DNA of 6,382 nt, taken from contig JAIPDU010000099.1 in the NCBI GenBank assembly GCA_021737525.1, positions 1 through 6,382 on the forward strand, in the 5' to 3' direction. How positions within the stretch are numbered: position 1 is the stretch's first letter; every line of letters begins with the position of its first letter. Under the pieces are notes generated by a model. That model saw only the letters and a program-made list of their open reading frames with translations. It was not told the DNA's origin and did no database searches. A program made the translations under genes and the position numbers. Of the stretch, positions 1-4,983 are shown piece by piece. The DNA comes from Desulfohalobiaceae bacterium (GTDB lineage: Bacteria; Desulfobacterota; Desulfovibrionia; Desulfovibrionales; Desulfothermaceae).

Positions 1-186
1 AGGCGCCAAGAGCGCTAAGGAGGCGCTAAGGAAGAGTTTTCCTTTGCCGGGTTAACGGCAAAGGAAAAGGCTTCGCCTGACGGCCTGGAATTCGACAGCG
101 AAGGCGCTCTTTGCTTTGCGGGCGTTCCCGCAAAGCAAATATCTTCCCTTGGCGATATCCTTGGCGTCCTTGGCGTCTTGGCGGTT
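1..186. repeat. Structured repeat core, copy 1 (left end missing)
   Basis: This matches 3468-3654 with about five substitutions and one single-base indel, roughly 97% identity by eye. The window begins nine bases inside the element, so its left tip (AACCGCCAA in copy 2) is missing. Both ends consist of tandem variants of CGCCAAGG in opposite orientation, giving long imperfect terminal inverted repeats. Inside are a 13-bp perfect stem (37-49 with 56-68, loop GGTTAA), a 6-bp stem (CTTCGC 71-76 with 98-103) and a 12-bp perfect stem (111-122 with 127-138, loop CGTT). There is no transposase, so it resembles a MITE or large palindromic repeat. Its translations (NRQDAKDAK-like) are of a kind often mis-annotated as protein. 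Confidence 0.9.
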
Positions 187-316
187 AAAAAAGCCCCAAG
201 GAACCGACGCATAGTTGCATTGGTCTTTATCGTGAGCCAGTTTCTTTCCTTGCACAAGCTCTAGACTTATCTTCATAATACAATTGAAGATTTGGAGCAG
301 GACAAATCCACCCTGG
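187..316. repeat. Repeat tail, copy 1
   Basis: Similarity to copy 2 continues past the inverted-repeat boundary to CCCTGG at 311-316. The match to 3655-3799 has about 13 substitutions, and this copy is 15 nt shorter just before CGTGAGCC (231-238). The tail is therefore clearly more diverged (about 90%) than the adjoining core (about 97%). It carries no inverted repeat and no open frame shared by both copies. It may belong to a larger mobile unit, or be flanking DNA duplicated along with the element. Confidence 0.8.
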
Positions 317-680
317 CACACCGGGAAAAGCAGAGTGGATTCCCCTCCGCTCGCTATCCCGCATGCTCGACTTCTGGAATTCGGGACCAAGTGGGGCTCG
401 AAAAGCATGAAACCCAACAGGCGACAAGCCGGGGAAGCTTTTGCGCACCCATCATCAATCCGAACCATTCATTCTAAGGCGGATCGCACCCGGAAAAGGA
501 CAGCACCGAGGAGAGGCTGCCATGCTGGAGACGGATCATATAGAAACAGGGCCGGCTCGCACCGGCCTGGGCAACCCGGGAATGGAGGCTGGAGGAGATA
601 CCACTGCGTCCTGCCCGCACCAAATCACCACTGCGCGTCATTCTCCGAACCGGAGACTGGAATGCTCGCAATGGATCCTT
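317..680. other. Gene-poor stretch between repeat and acetyltransferase
   Basis: I see no convincing gene here. Open frames cross it on both strands, but none gives a recognisable protein. The only eye-catching signals are a GC-rich hairpin at 550-567 and an SD-like GAGGAGAGG at 508-516, five bases before an ATG at 522. The ORF from that ATG (522-809) runs antisense into the acetyltransferase gene. The stretch may be decayed DNA between the repeat and the 3' end of the acetyltransferase transcript. Confidence 0.5.
550..567 (-). terminator. Possible weak terminator of the acetyltransferase gene
   Basis: GGCCGG and CCGGCC pair around a six-base loop. Read on the minus strand, the stem is followed by CTGTTTCTAT, only a weak T-rich tail. 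It lies about 115 nt beyond the acetyltransferase stop codon. The short stem and poor T-run make this a tentative call. Confidence 0.25.
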
Positions 681-1256
681 TCACTGCCACCCCATGGGCT
701 GAATGCTGCTCTGGAAATGGATCCAGATACCGTCTCTCCTGCCGGGCTCGAAGCCGTGCTTCAGGGTGTACCAGCTGATGGCCCTGTGATTGCCCTCGCC
801 CGCCCATAGGGAAACCGCGGTGCGTCCATGCTTTCTCCCCATGGCTCTGGCAAAGCGCATGAACAGGCCGCCCAGTCCGTATCCCTGATGATCCGGATCG
901 ACAACAAGCTCGTGAATCTCCAGAACCTTTTTCTGACCCGGCTCATACCAATCCGGATCACAGACGATGAATCCGGCTGTGTTTCCATGGATAACGGCCT
1001 TGAAAAAGCTGTGGGAACAGTGGCGCTGGAGGCCCTGAAGATAGAGGAGGGCCTGATCTGTGGTGGCTTCTCCGTACTCCTCCATACCCCTGTAGGCCTT
1101 CATATACATCTGGGCCAGATGCGGGATATCCGTCTGTGCCACGGGGCAGAGGAATACCTCGGAGCTCTTTTTCGTGGCCCCTTGCGATTCAAGGGGAAGT
1201 GCGTGGGTTTGTTTCCTGCGTTCGGGAGGTAAGTCGGGATCTGTTGAGGTACTCAT
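681..1256 (-). CDS. GNAT-family N-acetyltransferase
   Basis: A 191-residue protein expected to transfer acetyl from acetyl-CoA to an amino group in the cytoplasm; the substrate cannot be told from the sequence. The fold begins near residue 33 (EVFLCPVAQTDIPHLAQMY). The strand LEIHELVVDP (112-121) leads into the acetyl-CoA pyrophosphate loop Q-G-Y-G-L-G (124-129, the Q/RxxGxG/A motif). NHRAISWYTLKHGFE (156-170) fits the usual C-terminal motif B. The first 32 residues are polar, probably disordered and outside the domain. The ATG at 1256 is preceded by AAGGAGT (1269-1275) with a 12-nt spacer, slightly long. The gene follows khtU on the same strand after 166 nt, but that gap holds a strong promoter of its own, so it is probably a separate transcription unit. 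Family call firm, substrate unknown. Confidence 0.9.
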   Translation of the reverse strand: MSTSTDPDLPPERRKQTHALPLESQGATKKSSEVFLCPVAQTDIPHLAQMYMKAYRGMEEYGEATTDQALLYLQGLQRHCSHSFFKAVIHGNTAGFIVCDPDWYEPGQKKVLEIHELVVDPDHQGYGLGGLFMRFARAMGRKHGRTAVSLWAGEGNHRAISWYTLKHGFEPGRRDGIWIHFQSSIQPMGWQ

Positions 1257-1291
1257 GCGAAAGGGTAAACTCCTTGTTAGGGTTGAGGATG

Positions 1292-1310
1292 GACAAGCCC
1301 GGGGCTTGTC
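1292..1310. promoter_or_regulatory. 19-bp palindrome in the acetyltransferase leader
   Basis: GACAAGCCC and GGGCTTGTC are perfect 9-bp arms around one central G. The site lies in the predicted 5' leader, about 17 nt upstream of the ribosome binding site. On the minus-strand RNA it could form an 8-bp stem with a 3-nt loop, but no U-run follows, so it is not an intrinsic terminator. It may be a dimeric regulator's operator or a leader hairpin affecting translation; the sequence cannot decide. Confidence 0.45.
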
Positions 1311-1344
1311 AGAGGCACCTCGTTAACAAATATTTCTTGATTAT

Positions 1345-1373
1345 TTTATAAGTCATGTGGGGATTGTTGTCAA
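1345..1373 (-). promoter_or_regulatory. Sigma70-type promoter for the acetyltransferase gene
   Basis: On the minus strand, TTGACA (1368-1373, a perfect -35) is followed by a 17-bp spacer and TATAAA (1345-1350, five of six matches to the -10 consensus). Transcription would start near 1337, giving a leader of about 80 nt. This is the best promoter in the window and makes the acetyltransferase independent of the antiporter operon. Confidence 0.7.
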
Positions 1374-1381
1374 CAGTCCCC
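1359..1381. promoter_or_regulatory. Near-perfect palindrome over the -35 box (candidate operator)
   Basis: Two 11-bp arms (1359-1369 and 1371-1381) flank a single T, with one mismatched pair. The centre reads TGTTGACAACA on the minus strand, so the -35 hexamer TTGACA forms the heart of the palindrome. A protein bound here would block RNA polymerase. GT-n-AC symmetry of this sort is typical of GntR-family (FadR-type) operators, but that assignment is inference. It also lies 42 nt past the khtU stop; with no T-run after the stem, it makes a poor terminator. Confidence 0.5.
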
Positions 1382-1422
1382 GAGATGACCGCTTTCGCTG
1401 CCCAAGCCTGCCACTCGCCACT

Positions 1423-2595
1423 TCACTCGGAAGATCTCGTGGGCTCCGTTGTCCTCGTTCGCTTCGCGGTCATCCGTTTGGCCATCAAGGGGGCCCTGTC
1501 AAAGAGCAGCACCCCCACGGAAGCCGAAACCAGGATGTACAGCCCGCTGAAGATCCTCAGCTGCGGGGCGGCCAAACTGGCGATAATCGCGGAGAACTCC
1601 CCGCGCTGAACCATGCTGAAGGCCGCTCGCGTGGAAACCCTTGGGCTCAGCCCGAATACGCGTCCGCCGAAGTACGTGGAGAGCAACTTGCCCAGCACGG
1701 ACCAGGCCAGAAAGGCGAGCATCAACCATATAAGGGGCAGGCCCTGATTCAAGGCGATGGTTGTGCCGAACCAGAAAAAGAAAAAAGGCAGGGTCAGATT
1801 CCTGAGGGGAAGGGCAAGGGTTTCCAATTCCTTGGATTTGCCGGTTTCGGAGAGCATGATCCCTGCCAGGAAGGCGCCCAGCACCTCGGAGACTCCCAGG
1901 AAAAGGGCGAACCCGGCATAGGTCAGGGCGACTCCCACGGCCAAGAGCGGCATGAAGTCCTTGTCCAGGTGTTTGGCCACGAAGTTGTTCAATTTGCTGA
2001 AGCCGTAGTACCCCAGAAGCACCGCGCCCAGGACCAGGAGGACGATTTTGAGGAATATAAGGCCGATGTAGCCGGCCGAAACCGTGTCTCCGGCCTGAAT
2101 CCCCACGATGAAGGAAACCAGCACGGGAGCCACCAGATCCTCGAAAATGAGCAGGGCCAGGATGAACTCGGTCTCCAGGTTGGCCAGCCTCTTCTTGTCT
2201 TCCAGCATCTTGGCGGTGATGGAGGAGCTCGTGGCGTATGCGACCGAGCCGAGGACAAAAGCGGAAACGACTCCGAGCCCGAAAGCGAGCGCCAGGGCCA
2301 TGCTCAGGCCGAAATTGAAGACCAGATCCAGCAGGCCCGCCGGCCATATCCTTCTGGATATGTCCACCATTCGAGCCAGGGGAAAATCCAGGCCCAGAAC
2401 GAAGAAAAGCAGGACTATCCCGATCTCGCCGACAGTATGGACCGTCTTCGTGCCGGCCGGATAAAAGGCGGCCGCGGTTCCCAGCAGGATGTAGACAAGG
2501 ACCGAGGGAAGGCTGAATCTCCAGGAGGAGAAACCCAGGGCGAAGAAGAGGATCAAGAAGATCCCGGCCAGGAAGAGGAAAGGCACGTTTTCCAC
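1423..2595 (-). CDS. khtU: CPA2 K+/H+ antiporter, KhtU-like
   Basis: A 390-residue inner-membrane cation/proton antiporter, probably exporting K+ (or another monovalent cation) in exchange for protons. Nearly the whole length is hydrophobic, consistent with 11-13 membrane helices. CPA2 hallmarks seen: FFVLGLDF (64-71), the helix ending in Phe-Glu-Asp (151-153) with the acidic pair at the ion-site position, SEVLGAFLAG (236-245) and RGEFS (331-335). The protein ends in a short charged tail after the last helix and has no attached RCK/TrkA domain, unlike KefB/KefC. Control would come from the separate KhtT-like protein encoded upstream. The start is GTG at 2595, with an ideal AAGGAG (2602-2607) six bases before it. 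The gap to khtT is 209 nt, unusually long for a two-subunit operon. Family certain; ion preference inferred from KhtU. Confidence 0.9.
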   Translation of the reverse strand: MENVPFLFLAGIFLILFFALGFSSWRFSLPSVLVYILLGTAAAFYPAGTKTVHTVGEIGIVLLFFVLGLDFPLARMVDISRRIWPAGLLDLVFNFGLSMALALAFGLGVVSAFVLGSVAYATSSSITAKMLEDKKRLANLETEFILALLIFEDLVAPVLVSFIVGIQAGDTVSAGYIGLIFLKIVLLVLGAVLLGYYGFSKLNNFVAKHLDKDFMPLLAVGVALTYAGFALFLGVSEVLGAFLAGIMLSETGKSKELETLALPLRNLTLPFFFFWFGTTIALNQGLPLIWLMLAFLAWSVLGKLLSTYFGGRVFGLSPRVSTRAAFSMVQRGEFSAIIASLAAPQLRIFSGLYILVSASVGVLLFDRAPLMAKRMTAKRTRTTEPTRSSE

Positions 2596-2601
2596 GGGAA
2601 A

Positions 2602-2607
2602 CTCCTT
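2602..2607 (-). promoter_or_regulatory. Ribosome binding site fixing the khtU GTG start
   Basis: AAGGAG on the minus strand lies six bases before GTG at 2595-2593. It decides the non-ATG start, which also gives the expected N-terminus just ahead of the first membrane helix. Confidence 0.8.
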
Positions 2608-2661
2608 ATGCCGGGCGGATCAGGCTGACCTCCGGGATGCTATAGCCACACCACCCCTCGG

Positions 2662-2703
2662 GGAGCCGGCTCCTGGATGGAAATTGCCTCGAAAGGCGCC
2701 TTT
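2662..2703. promoter_or_regulatory. Two 12-bp palindromes in the khtT-khtU gap
   Basis: GGAGCCGGCTCC (2662-2673) and AAAGGCGCCTTT (2692-2703) are perfect palindromes with an 18-bp spacer, centred about 30 bp apart (roughly three helical turns). They lie 67-108 nt upstream of the khtU start. They have different sequences, no hairpin loop of useful size and no T-run, so they look more like protein sites than terminators. I see no convincing promoter hexamers in the 2596-2804 gap. The function is unknown and chance is possible in GC-rich DNA. Confidence 0.3.
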
Positions 2704-2804
2704 GGACGAGCAAAGATAAGCGCAACGACTCACCACCTTGCGCAACCGCAATGTCCGGGGCATTCACGCTGAGTCCAGAGAAGTGCCGGATCGCTACGAA
2801 CGAG

Positions 2805-3299
2805 CTAACTCGACTCGGTAAGCCGGCACATGGATTCCAGGTTCCTGGTCTGGTCCCTGGTGCCTATCACCATGAGCACGTCCCCGGGCTGGATCACTTC
2901 GGTGACTTCGGGGCTGCCGATAATCGAGTCCCCGCGTTGAATGCCGATAACCGTGGTTCCGGTGCGGCTCCGGATCCTGGAGTCGATAATCCGGGTATTG
3001 GCCACGCAGCTGTCCGGCTCCACCTTGAGCCATTCCAATCGGATATTCTTGAGCAGCATTTCCATGCGTTCGTCCGCAACAGGCTGGTAATCCACCCCCA
3101 TGAGGATCGTGCCCAGCTGCCTGGCCTCCTCGTCGCTCAAAGTCAGGGTGTAATCCGGCTCGTCCTCCTCGGGATGCGTGAAATGGTATATCTCCCTGTG
3201 GCCGTGATGGTGCATGATCACCACCACCTGTTCCTTGTTGGCGGTCACGATGGAATACCGCTTGCCGATGCCGGGCAAATCGCTCGTTTTGACCTGCAT
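2805..3299 (-). CDS. khtT: KhtT-like regulatory subunit of K+/H+ antiporter (RCK_C/TrkA_C)
   Basis: A 164-residue soluble protein, essentially the length of Bacillus subtilis KhtT (YhaT), which gates the KhtU antiporter from the cytoplasmic side. The N-terminus K-x-S-D-L-P-G-I-G-K (4-13) and HREIYHF (34-40) closely match the KhtT N-terminal domain as I recall it. Residues 88 to about 160 form a TrkA_C/RCK_C domain, including TVIGIQRGDSIIGSP (116-130) and IQPGDVLMVIGTRDQ (136-150). In Bacillus this domain binds c-di-AMP; whether it does so here is unknown. The frame stays open upstream to 3476, into the repeat, but the ATG at 3299 gives the family N-terminus and follows GGGGTGGAG. Odd: a histidine cluster at 30-42 (HHHGH, then H39 and H42). 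It precedes khtU by 209 nt on the same strand, as in Bacillus. Confidence 0.9.
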   Translation of the reverse strand: MQVKTSDLPGIGKRYSIVTANKEQVVVIMHHHGHREIYHFTHPEEDEPDYTLTLSDEEARQLGTILMGVDYQPVADERMEMLLKNIRLEWLKVEPDSCVANTRIIDSRIRSRTGTTVIGIQRGDSIIGSPEVTEVIQPGDVLMVIGTRDQTRNLESMCRLTESS

Positions 3300-3458
3300 T
3301 GCTCCACCCCGTTTTTGTTTTGTCTCCGCGGTTCCTCCCCCGAAAACCGGCCGTTTCCAAGCCAAGAGACCATATATCAAAACATCCCGCGGCCATTGTG
3401 TCCATCCCCGACCCACGAAGCCGGTGAATAAGCAGGCTGAATTTGTTCTCATAATAGT
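3300..3458 (-). promoter_or_regulatory. khtT upstream region
   Basis: This separates khtT from repeat copy 2 and must hold the khtT promoter unless that lies inside the repeat. AT-rich patches occur at 3373-3380 and as TATTAT on the minus strand at 3451-3456, directly outside the repeat tip. Neither has a good -35 hexamer at standard spacing, so I call no specific promoter. Confidence 0.35.
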
Positions 3459-3654
3459 AAACCGCCAAGGCGCCAAGAGCGCTAAGGAGGCGCTAAGGAA
3501 GAGTTTCCCTTTGCCGGGTTAACGGCAAAGGAAAAGGCTTCGCCTGACGGCCTGAAATTAGACAGCGAAGGCGCTCTTTGCTTTGCGGGCGTTCCCGCAA
3601 AGCAAAATATCCCCCCTTGGCGATATCCTTGGCGTCCTTGGCGTCTTGGCGGTT
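3459..3654. repeat. Structured repeat core, copy 2 (complete, ~196 bp)
   Basis: This is the complete version of the element at the left edge. The left end AACCGCCAAG (3459-3468) and right end CTTGGCGGTT (3645-3654) are exact inverted repeats, and imperfect pairing of CGCCAAG-type units extends inward about 40 bp on each side. Internal stems: 3504-3516 with 3523-3535 (13 bp, one C/A mismatch that would be a G-U pair in a minus-strand transcript) and 3578-3589 with 3594-3605 (12 bp, perfect). Fully folded, the outer stem would enclose two or three hairpins in a cloverleaf-like shape. No clear target-site duplication is visible. It sits inside the divergent khtT/channel intergenic region. Confidence 0.9.
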
Positions 3655-3799
3655 AAAAAAGCCCCAAAGAACCAACGCATAGTTGCATTGATCTATATGT
3701 TCTTGCGCTGTTTCGTGAGCCTGTTTCTTTCCTTACACCAGCTGCAGACTTATCTTTATGATGCAATTGAAGATTTGGAGCAGGACAAACCCACCCTGG
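3655..3799. repeat. Repeat tail, copy 2
   Basis: This is the counterpart of 187-316, ending at CCCTGG (3794-3799), with a 15-nt segment just before CGTGAGCC (3714-3721) that copy 1 lacks. It is more diverged between copies than the core. A plus-strand frame stays open here (ending LYDAIEDLEQDKPTLGE before a stop at 3805-3807), but the copy 1 equivalent is interrupted by stops, so I do not call it coding. The channel promoter begins 17 nt beyond this end. Confidence 0.8.
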
Positions 3800-3816
3800 G
3801 TGAATAAGGTCCTGCC

Positions 3817-3846
3817 TTGACGCCTCGTTCACTGCTCGGATACATT
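3817..3846 (+). promoter_or_regulatory. Probable promoter of the RCK channel gene
   Basis: TTGACG (3817-3822, five of six) is followed after 18 bp by TACATT (3841-3846, four of six). The start point would be near 3853, giving a leader of about 60 nt to the ATG at 3913. The TTG of the -35 box is also a possible in-frame start codon of the longer open frame, so this promoter argues against that longer start. Confidence 0.5.
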
Positions 3847-3912
3847 GATTCGAGCCATCCGTTCCCGCCGCTCTCAACCGCCGAGCCAAGCGAGACATAT
3901 CGAGCACCGCTC

Positions 3913-4965
3913 ATGAAGCACCCTGCCTTTACCCGGCGCAACCGCTATACCCTCATTCTCCTTGTCGCGCTTTTCTGCCTCCTTCTTCTGGGGACCGGCG
4001 GATACATGCTCCTGGAGGGCGTCGAGCCCCTCCGGGCCCTGTACATGACAGTGGTCGCCCTGACTACGGTGGCCGGGACTTCCCTGTCCGAAAGCGGACA
4101 GCTCTTCACCATCGTCCTCGTGCTGCTGGGATTCGGTCTTGTGGCTGCCGCCGCAGCCTTTTTGGGCAACCTCCTGCTGGAGGGCAACTGGATCCAACTC
4201 TACAAATGGCGCAAGGTGCGGAAAATGCTCCAAAACCTACAGGATCACTACATCATCTGCGGACACGGTCAGATGGGCCAACTCGTGGCAGAGGAACTCA
4301 TCCGGCACGAGCTTGCCGTGGTCGTGCTGGACAACAACGAATCCGCCCTTCTGCGCTGCAAGGAGCTGGGCGTCCCTCATCTGCAGTGCGACGCCATGGA
4401 GGAGGAAAACCTGGAAGCCGCCGGAGTGGAACGAGCCAAGGGACTCATTTCCGTTGTGGACCGCGACGCGGACAATGTCTTCATCGTGCTCACGGCCCGC
4501 TCGCTCAATCCGGACCTCTTCGTCTGCGCACGCGCCGGAAGCAAGGGAGTGGAGAAAAAGCTGATCCGGGCAGGGGTGGACAAGGTGGTCTCCCCCTATG
4601 CCAGCGCCGCAATTCGCATTACCCAGAAGGTGCTCCGCCCCAGCATCACCGACTTTCTGGATCTGGCCCTCTCCGGAGAGGGGTTCGAGCTGGAGATGGA
4701 GGAGCTGCGGATCCCTGAAGGAGCCCCGGTTGCGGGCCAGACCCTGGTCGACTCCAACATCCGCGGTGAGTTCAACATCATTATCATCACCCTTTTGCGC
4801 CCGGACGGCGCGCGCATCTACAATCCCTCGCCCCGGGAGACCCTTCAGTCCGGAGACACGCTCATCGCAGTGGGACCCAGGGACAACATGGACCGCTTCT
4901 ACGAGCACCTGTTCAACGCTCCGCGCGTGGCCCCGCGCAAGACCCTGGACACTCACGGCTCGTGA
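3913..4965 (+). CDS. Two-TM potassium-channel-like protein with RCK/TrkA domain, atypical filter
   Basis: A 350-residue membrane protein with MthK/Kch-type architecture. TM1 spans about 13-35, the pore helix LYMTVVALTTV 43-53, TM2 about 65-88. An RCK_N (TrkA_N) Rossmann domain follows from about 111, with nucleotide loop G-H-G-Q-M-G (117-122) and acidic D140 closing the second strand. RCK_C (TrkA_C) covers about 258-335. Such proteins gate K+ flux through a ligand-binding octameric RCK ring. The filter is not canonical: TTVGYGD/TTVGFGE is expected, but TTVAGTS (51-57) runs straight into LSESGQLFTI, about three residues short. The frame is intact on both sides, so no frameshift explains it. 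The frame could start at TTG 3817, but ATG 3913 gives a normal N-terminus just before TM1 and leaves room for the promoter; its ribosome binding site is weak. Channel activity is doubtful, the architecture is not. Confidence 0.85.
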   Translation: MKHPAFTRRNRYTLILLVALFCLLLLGTGGYMLLEGVEPLRALYMTVVALTTVAGTSLSESGQLFTIVLVLLGFGLVAAAAAFLGNLLLEGNWIQLYKWRKVRKMLQNLQDHYIICGHGQMGQLVAEELIRHELAVVVLDNNESALLRCKELGVPHLQCDAMEEENLEAAGVERAKGLISVVDRDADNVFIVLTARSLNPDLFVCARAGSKGVEKKLIRAGVDKVVSPYASAAIRITQKVLRPSITDFLDLALSGEGFELEMEELRIPEGAPVAGQTLVDSNIRGEFNIIIITLLRPDGARIYNPSPRETLQSGDTLIAVGPRDNMDRFYEHLFNAPRVAPRKTLDTHGS

Positions 4966-4983
4966 TCAGTGAACCGTTACCTG

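Noticed and set aside
522..809. A 95-codon plus-strand ORF preceded by a good SD-like GAGGAGAGG (508-516)
   Set aside because: The predicted protein has no recognisable domain, is polar and low in structure, and its last 129 bases are antisense to the well-supported acetyltransferase gene. The SD match alone is not enough.
1357..2628. A 423-codon plus-strand frame longer than the antiporter itself
   Set aside because: It is exactly antisense to khtU and reads as Gln/Glu/Gly-rich low-complexity sequence, as expected for the complement of a GC-rich membrane-protein gene.
3300..3476. 59-residue N-terminal extension of the KhtT-like protein
   Set aside because: The family N-terminus begins at ATG 3299; the extension is non-conserved sequence running into the repeat tip.
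3493..3675. Short minus-strand frames giving NRQDAKDAK-like peptides in both repeat copies
   Set aside because: They are translations of the inverted-repeat end (CGCCAAG units) rather than conserved genes; their starts and ends differ between copies.
3583..3807. A 74-codon plus-strand frame across repeat copy 2 ending near the channel promoter
   Set aside because: The equivalent in copy 1 is interrupted by stops and a 15-nt difference, so there is no sign of protein-level selection.
3817..3912. TTG-initiated 32-residue extension of the RCK channel protein
   Set aside because: It is polar and proline-rich, lacks a ribosome binding site, and overlaps a plausible -35/-10 promoter; ATG 3913 gives a normal N-terminus.
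4966..4983. Shared bidirectional terminator between the channel and deacetylase-like genes
   Set aside because: Only 18 nt separate the stop codons and I see no GC-rich hairpin with T-runs there.
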